DNA of 35,282 nucleotides from Nonomuraea basaltis (lineage in GTDB: Bacteria; Actinomycetota; Actinomycetes; Streptosporangiales; Streptosporangiaceae). Positions 6,607-14,764 of the stretch are shown here, piece by piece. The stretch's first letter is position 1. Each line of letters starts with the position of its first letter. The position numbers were made by a program, and so were the translations under genes. The stretch covers positions 1 to 35,282 of the forward strand of contig NZ_VCJS01000127.1 in NCBI RefSeq assembly GCF_005893125.1, read 5' to 3'. Below the pieces are notes generated by a model that searched no databases, was not told the DNA's origin, and was given only the letters and a program-made list of their open reading frames with translations.

Positions 6607-8498
6607 TCGGTCACCTCGTATCTCTTGAACTGGAAGTACTCCCGGCCGCGCGCCTCGTCCTGGTTCATCTGGGCGATGAGGTCGTCGACGGTCTCGAATT
6701 TGATCTGGGGACGGATGAGCCACTCGACCGAGACCTCGGCCCGGCAACCGTAGATGTCCTCGTCGAAGTCGAGGATGTACGCCTCGATCGTCCGCGTCGT
6801 GGCGTTGAACGTGGCGTTCGACCCGATCGAGACGAGCGCCGCAAGCGGCTCGGCCGAAGGCCGGGCGTCGTCCGGGCCGGCGTGCTCGAGGATCGTCAAC
6901 CGTCCCGCGTAGACCCCGTCCCCCGGAAGCCGGGCGGCCGGGTCGAAGCCGATGTTCGCCGTGGGGAAGCCCAGCTTCTTCCCCCTCCCCTCGCCTTGGA
7001 CGACGGGGCCGGTGGCATAGCCAAGGAAGCCGCCGGGGTTCGATTCCAGCAAATCAGCGCCCTTTCTCCCCAGATGCCCGGGCTCTGATGAGCCCACCTC
7101 AGGTCCGAGCAGCGCGGCCGCCACGACGCACAGCGCCGCGGACCCGGCGAGCGCCGCAAGAGCCGTACCTTCGGAGGCGGCGGCGAGGAGCGCAGCGGTC
7201 GCGGCACTGCCGAGGACCCCGCCCGCCTGTTTGACCGCGTTGTAGGCACCCGCGGCAGCACCCATGAGCCTGTCCGGTATCACCGTCAGCGCGGCGACCG
7301 AGAGCGGTGCCCAGATGAAGGCGTTGGCGAAGCCGAACAGCACGAAAACGCCGGAGAGACTCCACTCGTTCGCTTTCGTCAGCACGAGCACGGCGGCGGC
7401 CGCCATGGAAACGGTCAGGGATACCGAGCCGACGATCGCGGTGAAACGGCTCCCCCGCGAGTTCACCGAGCGGCCCGCGAACGGTGCGGCGAGCGCCGCG
7501 ACGACGCCCATCGGGACGAGCGTGAGGGCCGCCTCCATGGGATCCAGTCCCCGGTCCTCCTGGAGATAGATCATGACGGGGATCATGGCCGCGCCGACGG
7601 TGAAGGACGCCGCGGCGCTGCCGAGCGCGGCCATCACGAATGCGCGGCCGCGGAAGAGCACGACCGGCAGCAACGCGATGTCCGGCCTGCTGCGCTGGGC
7701 GTACACCACGCCACCGACGAGCACCGCGCCGACGCACAGGAGGAGCCAAGCCGGCAGGAGCCCCAGCACGACACCGCTCGGCGAGGCCGCGCCCTCGTGT
7801 ATTCCCGCGACTATGGCGAACGCCCCAGCGCCGCTGATCAGCACGGACGTGAGCGGTATCGAGACGGGCAGGCGGGTGGAACGCGCAATCCAGCGCCAGG
7901 CCGCAATCCAGGCCGCGATCCCGATGGGCACGTTCACCAGGAATATCGACTGCCAGCCCCACGTCCCCACCAGGACGCCGCCCAGGAGCGGCCCGCTCAC
8001 CGCGGCCGTTCCCCCTACCGACGCCCAGATTCCCAGCGCCGTCGCGAGTGCCGGAAAGCTGAAGATCCTTCGTATGATCGTCATGCTCTGCGGCGTCATG
8101 AGCGCCGCTCCCAGCCCTTGCACGACGCGCCACAGGATGAGGATCCCGGTGGTCGGGGAAAGCGCGCACAACAGCGAGGCGGCCGTGAAGAGTCCCAGCC
8201 CGAGAAGGTAGACCCCGCGCGCGCCGAACCGGTCGCCGAGCCGGCCTGCGACCAGGAGCGGGATGGCATAGGCGAAGAGGTAGGCGCTGTTGACCCAGAT
8301 CGCGGTCTGCTCGCCGGTCCCGAGATCCTTCATGAGCGCCGGCAGCGCCACCGAGATGATCGTGCTGTCCACGAGCAGCAGGAAGAACCCGATGCAGAGG
8401 GCGGCGAGGGCCAGCCAGTCGCGGCGAATCGGCGCCTGGCCCGGCACCGCCTGGCGGATGGTGTGCTCGGTGGGTCCCGAGCGGGCGGACCGGCTCAT
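6603..8498 (-). CDS. MFS transporter fused to a riboflavin kinase (flavokinase) domain
   Basis: A single 631-aa frame. Residues about 27-465 are a 14-TM DHA2-type major facilitator, with motif A-like A-G-R-L-G-D-R-F-G-A-R at 84-94 and motif C-like V-S-G-P-L-L-G-G at 167-174. Residues about 491-622 (bases about 6630-7028) match the riboflavin-kinase domain of RibF (PF01687): G-K-K-L-G-F-P-T-A-N-I at 506-516 with the PTAN Mg-ATP motif, G-D-G-V-Y-A-G at 526-532, and I-E-A-Y-I-L-D-F at 571-578 with Glu572 at the catalytic-base position, then D-I-Y-G. The FAD-synthetase half of RibF is absent, so only FMN would be made. ATGA overlaps couple it on both sides. Import with phosphorylative trapping is an inference; export by the MFS part is equally possible. 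Confidence 0.9.
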   Translation of the reverse strand: MSRSARSGPTEHTIRQAVPGQAPIRRDWLALAALCIGFFLLLVDSTIISVALPALMKDLGTGEQTAIWVNSAYLFAYAIPLLVAGRLGDRFGARGVYLLGLGLFTAASLLCALSPTTGILILWRVVQGLGAALMTPQSMTIIRRIFSFPALATALGIWASVGGTAAVSGPLLGGVLVGTWGWQSIFLVNVPIGIAAWIAAWRWIARSTRLPVSIPLTSVLISGAGAFAIVAGIHEGAASPSGVVLGLLPAWLLLCVGAVLVGGVVYAQRSRPDIALLPVVLFRGRAFVMAALGSAAASFTVGAAMIPVMIYLQEDRGLDPMEAALTLVPMGVVAALAAPFAGRSVNSRGSRFTAIVGSVSLTVSMAAAAVLVLTKANEWSLSGVFVLFGFANAFIWAPLSVAALTVIPDRLMGAAAGAYNAVKQAGGVLGSAATAALLAAASEGTALAALAGSAALCVVAAALLGPEVGSSEPGHLGRKGADLLESNPGGFLGYATGPVVQGEGRGKKLGFPTANIGFDPAARLPGDGVYAGRLTILEHAGPDDARPSAEPLAALVSIGSNATFNATTRTIEAYILDFDEDIYGCRAEVSVEWLIRPQIKFETVDDLIAQMNQDEARGREYFQFKRYEVTE

Positions 8499-9829
8499 GG
8501 GGCGAGGTTCTCGCGGAGCGTGCGGCCGGCGTACCGGGGAGCGAGTGCGCCACGGCGACGGAGCTCCGGGACGAGCAGTTCGGCGATGTCGTTGAGCCCC
8601 GAAGGCATGCCCAGCGGGCTGGACAACATGTAGCCGCCGCGGGAGCCGGTCGCGGCGAAGTTCTCCTCCAGCGCGTCGGCGACCGCGCCCGGGGTTCCGA
8701 TGAGCGTGTGGTCGATACCCGTGGCGCTCTTCCAGCCGTGCTCGAAGAACTCTGCCCGGCCCATGCGGTAGCCGTCGCCGTACTCCCCGGCCAGCCGGGA
8801 CACGAGCCCGGCCTGGGTGGCCTGCGCGGCGTGGAGCTTGTCGCGGAGGTCGCCGAGCAGGAATTTCGCCGGGAGCTTGGACAGGTCATAGCCCATGTTG
8901 TGGGAAAGGTACGCGCCGACCGCCTCCTCGTCCCAGAAGTCCAGCACTTCCGCACGCCGCGTGCGGGCCTCGTCCTCCGTTCGCGCGACGATCACCTGCG
9001 TCGCCCAGAGAATGCCGACGCTCTCCGGCTTGCGCCCTTCGGCGACCAGCGCCTCGTCGAGCATCCGCCGGTGCCGCTGCTGGCCACCGAGGTTCCCGCC
9101 GAAACCGAAGACCACTTCGGCGAACCGGGCCGACGCCGCGATACCGCGGGGCGAGTTTCCTGCCTGCACCAGTACCGGGCTGATCTGCGGACTCGGTACG
9201 GCCGGCAGCGGTCCCTTGACGGTGAAGAACCGGCCGCGGTGATGGATCGGTGAGACCTTCGCTGGATCGGCGAACCGGCCGGAGTCCCGGTCGCGGACGA
9301 TCGCATCCGGCGCGACCGAATCCCACAAGGCTTGACAGACGTCGACGAACTCCTCCATGCGCGCGTAGCGCAGGTCATGCTCGAGAAGCTCGTCGTAGCC
9401 ATAGTTGGCGGCGTCGGCGCTCCGGGTGGAGGTGACGACGTTGAACGCGATACGGCCACCCGTCACGTGGTCGAGCGAGTTCAGCAGGCGCGCCACGTAG
9501 AAGGGGTGCATGAACGTCGACGAGTAGGTCAGGCCGAAGCCGATCGACGAGGTGACCGTGGACATGGCCGCGATGACCGGGGCCATGTCGTGTCTCGGCC
9601 ACTGGATTCCCCATTCCACGGCCGGTTCGATCGAGCCGCCCCAGGTGTCCGGGATGCCACTGCCGTCCCCGAAGAAAAGCATGTCGACGCCGGCGCGCTC
9701 CGCGGTTTGCGCCAGTTCCATGAACATGCGCACGTCGGGGAAGTCACGCCCCACCCATGAACCCGCGCGCGCCCAGCGGCCCTCGGTGTGGGTGAAGGAC
9801 AGGTCGAAGGCGATGTGCATTCCGCTCAT
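8495..9829 (-). CDS. FMN-dependent monooxygenase, NtaA/SnaA/DszA (class C, luciferase-like) family
   Basis: A 444-aa luciferase-like monooxygenase with a TIM-barrel fold that uses FMNH2 and O2. Family marks: A-E-R-A-G-V-D-M-L-F-F-G-D near residue 45, H-P-F-Y-V-A-R-L-L-N-S-L-D-H-V-T-G-G-R near 110, N-V-V-T-S after it, and Q-A-G-N-S-P-R-G at about 220. This length class includes nitrilotriacetate, EDTA and dibenzothiophene-sulfone monooxygenases and, to my knowledge, the riboflavin lyase RcaE. Sequence alone does not fix the substrate. The ATG at 9829 overlaps the upstream stop (ATGA); the stop overlaps the MFS-kinase start. The kinase and reductases in the operon would supply its cofactor. Confidence 0.85.
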   Translation of the reverse strand: MSGMHIAFDLSFTHTEGRWARAGSWVGRDFPDVRMFMELAQTAERAGVDMLFFGDGSGIPDTWGGSIEPAVEWGIQWPRHDMAPVIAAMSTVTSSIGFGLTYSSTFMHPFYVARLLNSLDHVTGGRIAFNVVTSTRSADAANYGYDELLEHDLRYARMEEFVDVCQALWDSVAPDAIVRDRDSGRFADPAKVSPIHHRGRFFTVKGPLPAVPSPQISPVLVQAGNSPRGIAASARFAEVVFGFGGNLGGQQRHRRMLDEALVAEGRKPESVGILWATQVIVARTEDEARTRRAEVLDFWDEEAVGAYLSHNMGYDLSKLPAKFLLGDLRDKLHAAQATQAGLVSRLAGEYGDGYRMGRAEFFEHGWKSATGIDHTLIGTPGAVADALEENFAATGSRGGYMLSSPLGMPSGLNDIAELLVPELRRRGALAPRYAGRTLRENLAP

Positions 9830-10497
9830 CGGAGGATCGCCGCCTCTCGTACCTTCCACAGCGCGGCGATTTCGGCCGCTGTGGACAGCACGGCCACGTT
9901 GAGCGCGAGCTGCTCGAGGGAGTTCTTCTGGAGGCGCGTGTCATAGGCCGCCACCGCGTCGACCGGAACGACGACCGGCCAGCCGAGCTGGAAGGCATCC
10001 GTGGCGGTGGCGGTGACACAGCATTCGGTCGTCAGGCCGGCGACCGCGACCCAGTCGATCCCCTCGGCCCGCAGACGGGCCTCGAGATCGGTGCCGATGA
10101 AGCCGCTGTAGTGGCGCTTGGCCACGCGCGGCTCCCCTTCGGCCGGCGAGACCCGGAACCACTCGGCGCCGCGAGTGCCGATGACGCAGGGTTCGCCGGG
10201 ATCGGGTGGCGCATCGAGGTCACCGCCGCGGAACCATGCGCTGGACCGCCACGGGTTCTCCGGGTCACTCGCCAGTTCGATCCACAGGACAGGCACTCCC
10301 GCCGCCCGGGCGGCTTCGACGAGTCGCGACGTTTCCGTGATGGCGCCCTCGACGAGTGCGAAAGCCTGCTCGTCCAGGCCGTAGGAGGTCAGGAATGCGG
10401 GATCGCCGAAGGAACGCTGCACGTCGACGACGAGCAGCGCCGCCCGGCGGCCGGGCGAGGACAGAAAGGACAGTTGCTGTGGGCGGAGGCTTTCCAT
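9826..10497 (-). CDS. Isochorismatase-like cysteine hydrolase, RutB-like
   Basis: A 223-aa isochorismatase-superfamily hydrolase. The catalytic triad is visible: Asp25 in L-V-V-D-V-Q, Lys127 in V-A-K-R-H-Y-S-G-F, and a nucleophilic Cys at T-E-C-C-V-T (Cys160 by alignment to the family). Relatives cleave amide or carbamate C-N bonds; RutB hydrolyses the peracid/ureidoacrylate made by RutA. The gene directly follows the RutA-like gene with a TGATG overlap (start at 10497), the strongest contextual reason to call it RutB-like. N-carbamoylsarcosine- or nicotinamidase-like activity remains possible. Confidence 0.85.
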   Translation of the reverse strand: MESLRPQQLSFLSSPGRRAALLVVDVQRSFGDPAFLTSYGLDEQAFALVEGAITETSRLVEAARAAGVPVLWIELASDPENPWRSSAWFRGGDLDAPPDPGEPCVIGTRGAEWFRVSPAEGEPRVAKRHYSGFIGTDLEARLRAEGIDWVAVAGLTTECCVTATATDAFQLGWPVVVPVDAVAAYDTRLQKNSLEQLALNVAVLSTAAEIAALWKVREAAILR

Positions 10498-11558
10498 CAG
10501 GCGGATGCCTCGTCCATCGCCCGCAGGGCGGGAAGCACGGTCTCGCCGAAGAGCAGCATGTCTTCGTCATACTCGGGGAAGATCAGCATCAGCCCGTCGA
10601 GCTCGCCCTCACGCACGACCGTCGCGATGTGCTCGATGATGGTTTCGGTGGATCCGCTCACGTACGGGGTTTGGAACGCCGCCTCACCGGTGGCGCCCTT
10701 CGCCCAGGCACGCGCCTGCTGCTCCGCTATGCCCCAGGACGAGCGCATGGCGGCCAGTGCTTCGCGGTCCACGCCCTTGCCCCACCGGCGGACCTTTTCC
10801 TCGGCGGCGGCGTCCGTCTCGTCCTGGACCACGGTGAGCATCGAGTACGTCTTGACCGTGCGGCCCAGCTTCGCGGCCTTGTCATGGACGTCCCGGGAAA
10901 GGGCCCGCATTTCCTCGAGGCTGTCGGCCCCGAGGAAGGCTCCGTCCGCATAGGCGGCCTGAAACTCCCGCGCGTCCGCCGAACGACCGGCGCTGATAAG
11001 GGTCGGTCGGGTTTCGGGATGAGGGCGGGATTCACAGTCGTTCAGAGTGAAGAAGTCGCTCTTCATGGTGACCGCGTGCTCCGACCACAGCCGCGTCACC
11101 GCCTGCGTCCACTCAGCGGTCATCCGGTAACGATCGGCGTGGGTGAGGTCGGCGTCCCAGAGGCCGAACTGCTGGAATTCCCCCGCATAAGCCCCGTTGA
11201 CGATGTTCATCCCGGCGCGGCCCTGGGAAATTTGCTGCAGGATGGTGAACATCTTGGCCGCGATCGCGGGGTGATGGATGTTCGCGTGCATGGTCGCCCA
11301 AATTTTCACGCGCTCAGTCGCCTCGGCCAGGGCCGACATCATCGTCATCGACTCCAGGCTTTCGCCCCAGTGGTCGGTGGTGCCGCCGAAGCCGCGCCAT
11401 TTCGCCATGGACATGATGAAATCCAGGCCGATGGCTTCGGCATGCAGCGCCGCACGCTTGTTGTACGCGTACGTGGCTTCGGGATGCGGCGCGGTGGTGG
11501 AGAGCATCCACCCTCCGCTGCCTATGGGGAGGAAGATTCCATATTCTTTCTGGGACAC
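10497..11558 (-). CDS. RutA-like FMN-dependent monooxygenase
   Basis: A 353-aa luciferase-like monooxygenase closest by eye to RutA (pyrimidine oxygenase). Shared segments: F-L-P-I-G-S-G-G-W at 9-17, F-I-M-S-M-A-K-W-R-G-F-G-G at 47-59, L-E-S-M-T-M-M-S-A-L-A at 68-78, and G-M-N-I-V-N-G near 116-122. RutA adds a flavin peroxide to uracil's amide carbonyl and opens the ring. The start is a GTG at 11558 with GGAAGG upstream; the stop overlaps the RutB-like start. RutC, RutD, RutE and RutG are absent here, so the substrate is more likely another uracil-like ring than free uracil. Confidence 0.85.
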   Translation of the reverse strand: MSQKEYGIFLPIGSGGWMLSTTAPHPEATYAYNKRAALHAEAIGLDFIMSMAKWRGFGGTTDHWGESLESMTMMSALAEATERVKIWATMHANIHHPAIAAKMFTILQQISQGRAGMNIVNGAYAGEFQQFGLWDADLTHADRYRMTAEWTQAVTRLWSEHAVTMKSDFFTLNDCESRPHPETRPTLISAGRSADAREFQAAYADGAFLGADSLEEMRALSRDVHDKAAKLGRTVKTYSMLTVVQDETDAAAEEKVRRWGKGVDREALAAMRSSWGIAEQQARAWAKGATGEAAFQTPYVSGSTETIIEHIATVVREGELDGLMLIFPEYDEDMLLFGETVLPALRAMDEASA

Positions 11559-11587
11559 GATGCCGCCTTCCGGTATGCGCGTTGTCG

Positions 11588-12706
11588 TCAGGTAGCCGGC
11601 CAGGCGAGCTGACCCGACTGGTAGAGGGCCGTGAGGTACGAGGAGTCGAAGAAGGACTTCGCGTCCGCGGCGCTCGTCTTCTTCACCATTGAATACTTGG
11701 CCAGCAACTCGGCCAGTGCGGTGACGTTGTCCATGTCGACGAGGCCGAGCGGGGTGCCCGGCGATTTGGTCTGCTGCACCAGCGCGACCTCGGTCTGCCA
11801 GATCTTCAGGTTCTGCGCCTTGTCGTATCCTCCGTCAGACAGGTCGGCGGCGTACCCGACGCATTCCTCGCCCTTGGTGGAGCAGTAGTCGTAGGCGTGC
11901 AGGCCGGCCCGCAGGAAATCCTCGACGGCGGTCCGGTGCTTGGCGGCGAAGTCCGGGTTGGCCGCCAAGCCGCCGAGCGAGCCGGGAACGTGGTAGTCGT
12001 AGGGCCGCCAAACCTTCACCTGCTGGCCGGCGGCCGCGAGCAGGTTCGGCTCGTTGGAGATGAATCCCGTCAGGGACTTGACCTGGCCACGAGGCAGGAT
12101 GGACGGGTCGTAGCCGACGACGACCTGCTTGATGGAGGGGACGTCCGCGCCCGCCTGGGTCAGCATGGCGCTGATCCCCACCGGCAGGCTGCCCTTCTGC
12201 CCCAGGGTGGTGCCGTTGAGCTGCTTGAGATCGGTGATGGCCGGCATCGTCATCAGCACCTCGAGGCCGGCATTCGAATAGGCGGAGATGCCGACGATGC
12301 CGACCCCGTTGTCGCGGGCCTGGATCACGTCCTGCTCGCTCACCGGGCTGACGGTGACCTGCCCGCTGGCCAGGAGCTTGGTGTTCTGACCGGTGTTGCC
12401 GGTCCCGGGCTTGATGTCGACGTCGAGGCACAGGGCGTCGAAATAGCCCAGCTTCTCCGCGGCCAGGTACTCCAGGATGGACGCCGAAGCCTGGTAGTAG
12501 TAGCCCGTCAAGTAGGTGATCTTGCCGGCCGCCTTGTTCTGGGCGCAGCGTGCGGCGGAAATGGCCGGCGTGGCGTGGGCGCTGCTTGTGGTTCCGTCCG
12601 GCGCGCCATCGGCGGTGTTTTTGTCGCCGGAGCACCCGGTGAGCCCGGAAGCGGCGACAACGGCAGTGGCGGCGGCCACAAGGGCACGCGGCAGGCGTTT
12701 CTCCAT
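11588..12706 (-). CDS. ABC transporter substrate-binding lipoprotein, NMT1/THI5 (SsuA-like) family
   Basis: A 372-aa lipoprotein with a basic n-region, hydrophobic core and lipobox S-G-L-T-G-C at residues 20-25 (Cys25 lipidated). The mature part begins with the NMT1/THI5-type K-I-T-Y-L-T-G-Y-Y-Y-Q-A and continues E-K-L-G-Y-F, as in binding proteins for alkylsulfonates, pyrimidine thiamine precursors and riboflavin (RibY). Four further Cys residues, two of them close together in D-Y-C-S-T-K-G-E-E-C, suggest disulfides in the exported protein. The ATG at 12706 has GAGGAG upstream. The ATPase and permease genes lie upstream; the RutA-like gene follows after 29 bp. Confidence 0.88.
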   Translation of the reverse strand: MEKRLPRALVAAATAVVAASGLTGCSGDKNTADGAPDGTTSSAHATPAISAARCAQNKAAGKITYLTGYYYQASASILEYLAAEKLGYFDALCLDVDIKPGTGNTGQNTKLLASGQVTVSPVSEQDVIQARDNGVGIVGISAYSNAGLEVLMTMPAITDLKQLNGTTLGQKGSLPVGISAMLTQAGADVPSIKQVVVGYDPSILPRGQVKSLTGFISNEPNLLAAAGQQVKVWRPYDYHVPGSLGGLAANPDFAAKHRTAVEDFLRAGLHAYDYCSTKGEECVGYAADLSDGGYDKAQNLKIWQTEVALVQQTKSPGTPLGLVDMDNVTALAELLAKYSMVKKTSAADAKSFFDSSYLTALYQSGQLAWPAT

Positions 12707-12810
12707 GAATTACTCCTCGCATGTGCCAAGCGCGCAGCGCATGACAGATATTGGTGAGGTTTGTCGCCCGGGCACGTGGCGCCGGGAAGATGCGGAGCAG
12801 ACGTCGACGA

Positions 12811-12828
12811 GGCCGCTCGGTCGCGGCC
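12811..12828. other. Short inverted repeat in the permease-SBP gap
   Basis: The 131-bp gap between permease stop and binding-protein start holds a perfect 6-bp inverted repeat (GGCCGC / GCGGCC) around six bases. Placed just after the permease, it could stabilise or partly terminate the message so that the binding protein is expressed at a different level. No U-tract is present. Confidence 0.3.
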
Positions 12829-12837
12829 CGGGGGACC

Positions 12838-13716
12838 TTAGTCGGCCGCGCCCTGGGTGCTCTCGTGCCAGTGCAGGGCCCTGCGTTCGGCGATCGTGAC
12901 GACGAGGAGCAGTACCGACCCCATGAGGGCCAGGATCGCGATCGACGCGTACACGACGGGAAGCCGGTTCATGGTCGAGGCCACGCTGATCGCGGTGCCG
13001 AGCCCTTCCGCCGCGCCGGGGGCAGAAAGCTCGGCGACCACGGCACCCACGATGGACAGGGGGAAGACGATGCGCAGCGCGGCGAACAGGTACGGCAGCG
13101 AGCTCGGCACCCGGACGCGCCACAACATTTCCAGCCGCGACGCGTTGAGCGTGCGATAGACCTGCACGACCGAGAGTGGCACGGCCCGCAGCCCGACCGA
13201 GGTGTTGATGAGGATCGGGAAGAAGCAGATCAGGCCGGTGACGATCAGTTTGGGCTCGGGCCCGAAACCGAAGGCCACCACGAGAACCGGCGCGATGGCG
13301 ACCAGGGGTGTCACGTTGAGGACGACCGCGACCGGCATGATCGCCCGTCGCGCCCACGGAAGCTCGCTGACCACGACCGCCAGGACGAACGCCGCGGCGA
13401 ACCCCAGGGCGAGCCCCAGGAGCGCCTCCTGGAGTGTGACCCAGGCGTTGCCGAGGTAGTAGTCCGGCTCCTCGGCCAGCGCCTCTCCGACCGAGGAAAG
13501 TTTCGGCAGGAGATAGGGCATTGAGCGGGCGCCCCATTCCCACAAGGCGCCGAGCACACACAACATGACGGCGAGCGGGAGCCAGATCTTCGGACGTACA
13601 AAACCGATCCGCGATCTCGGATGGCTCAGGCTGTAGCGAGACGGTCCGGCAGCGGGCTCCGCGACGGGGCGCTCGTCTTCCGGCAAGGTCGCGACGACAT
13701 CGTCGAGGGAAGTCAC
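12838..13716 (-). CDS. ABC transporter permease, SsuC/TauC type
   Basis: A 292-aa inner-membrane permease of the BPD_transp_1 family with about six membrane segments. The cytoplasmic coupling loop reads Y-R-T-L-N-A-S-R-L-E-M-L-W-R-V-R-V-P-S-S-L-P, the SsuC/TauC/ThiX variant of the EAA motif. The chosen start is the GTG at 13716 (VTSLDDVV) with GGGAGG nine bases upstream; the frame is open further upstream, to an ATG at 13761, but that would overlap the ATPase gene. It sits 16 bp after the ATPase gene and should pair with the NMT1-type binding protein. Confidence 0.88.
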   Translation of the reverse strand: MTSLDDVVATLPEDERPVAEPAAGPSRYSLSHPRSRIGFVRPKIWLPLAVMLCVLGALWEWGARSMPYLLPKLSSVGEALAEEPDYYLGNAWVTLQEALLGLALGFAAAFVLAVVVSELPWARRAIMPVAVVLNVTPLVAIAPVLVVAFGFGPEPKLIVTGLICFFPILINTSVGLRAVPLSVVQVYRTLNASRLEMLWRVRVPSSLPYLFAALRIVFPLSIVGAVVAELSAPGAAEGLGTAISVASTMNRLPVVYASIAILALMGSVLLLVVTIAERRALHWHESTQGAAD

Positions 13717-13732
13717 GTCGGTATTCCTCCCG

Positions 13733-14557
13733 TCACGCGACGTGCGTGTGCCAGGCGGCACGCAGCTTGTCTCGAATCAGATCCTCGAATCGGTGGAACT
13801 CGGGCGTCTTGAGCAGGTCACGCCCTCGTGGCCTGGGCAGATCGACGGTGACGACGTCGGTGATGCGGCCGGGCTTCGGCGCCATGACGACGATCATGTC
13901 GGAGAGCCGGACCGCTTCGCTGACCGAGTGGGTCACGAAGACGACGGTCGTCTTCAGCTCGTCCCAAAGATCGAGCAGCTGTTCCTGCAGGCTCTCGCGG
14001 GTGAACTCGTCGAGCGCCGAGAAGGGCTCATCCATCAGGAGAACGTCGGGCCGCAGGCCGAAAGCCCGGACAATGGCAGTCCGTTGCTGCATGCCACCCG
14101 AGAGCTGGCCCGGCAGCTTGTGTGAGGCTTCGGCGAGGCCCGCCTTGCTCAGAAGCTCTGTCATATCGGGGCACGTCGGAGTGGCGCGATGCGTCGCCTG
14201 GCCGATGGCCGACCGCCGCCGGTCGGCAGCCCGGTTGACCTTGTGGGGGAGCGTGACGTTCTTCAGCACCGACAGCCATGGCAGGAGGGCCGGTGTCTGG
14301 GGCACGAGCCCCACCATTTTCGCCGCGCAGGCTTCTTCCGGGCTGACCCCGTAGATGCTGACCTCACCGCGGTCGGCCGGCTCCAGCCCGGCGACCAAGC
14401 GGAGAAGCGTGGATTTCCCGCAGCCGCTGGGGCCGATGATGCTGACGAACCGGCCGGGCTCGATGGACAGGCCGACGTCGTCGAGCGCCACCATCGCCGA
14501 AGCTCCGAAACCGTAGACCCGGCGGGCGCCGCGCACCTCGATCGCTGCCGCGCTCAT
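13733..14557 (-). CDS. ABC transporter ATP-binding protein, SsuB/TauB type
   Basis: A 274-aa ATPase. Walker A is G-P-S-G-C-G-K-S-T, the signature is L-S-G-G-M-Q-Q-R, Walker B is V-L-L-M-D-E-P-F-S-A-L-D-E, and the switch His is in F-V-T-H-S. These variants are characteristic of nitrate/sulfonate/taurine/thiamine-precursor importers. A stretch near residues 108-128 (VNRAADRRRSAIGQATHR) is longer than usual between the Q-loop and the signature. The ATG at 14557 (MSAAAIEV) was preferred over the ATG 60 bases upstream. It appears to be the first gene of the nine-gene operon. Confidence 0.88.
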   Translation of the reverse strand: MSAAAIEVRGARRVYGFGASAMVALDDVGLSIEPGRFVSIIGPSGCGKSTLLRLVAGLEPADRGEVSIYGVSPEEACAAKMVGLVPQTPALLPWLSVLKNVTLPHKVNRAADRRRSAIGQATHRATPTCPDMTELLSKAGLAEASHKLPGQLSGGMQQRTAIVRAFGLRPDVLLMDEPFSALDEFTRESLQEQLLDLWDELKTTVVFVTHSVSEAVRLSDMIVVMAPKPGRITDVVTVDLPRPRGRDLLKTPEFHRFEDLIRDKLRAAWHTHVA

Positions 14558-14764
14558 GCGACGACCTGGCACTCGGGACGGCAAAAAGGCATACCAGGAA
14601 CCATGACGCTCTCCCAACCACTGACACCACTTCGAACGCCGGAGAGCGTGCGGCGCGAGTTCGTATCTGCACCGCGGAAATCCGAGTAGCTAGGACGCTA
14701 AGGAGACCATATTGCGTAGCTTCGACACTTCTGTTGCCAGGGTGTTACGGCTCCGCGGAGGTCA
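14558..14764. other. Intergenic region, probable leader of the flavin-associated operon
   Basis: About 200 bp between the ATPase start and the convergent end of the upstream minus-strand gene. It is more AT-rich than its surroundings around 14680-14720 and must hold the operon promoter unless transcription comes from upstream. I could not recognise an FMN, TPP or SAM riboswitch core in it, nor a clear -35/-10 pair. Confidence 0.35.

Noticed and set aside
7099..8955. Overlapping minus-strand frame through the MFS and monooxygenase genes
   Set aside because: Arg/Gly-rich alternative frame of two well-supported genes.
14558..14764. Possible FMN, TPP or SAM riboswitch before the flavin-associated operon
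   Set aside because: No conserved core of any of these classes could be matched by eye on either strand.
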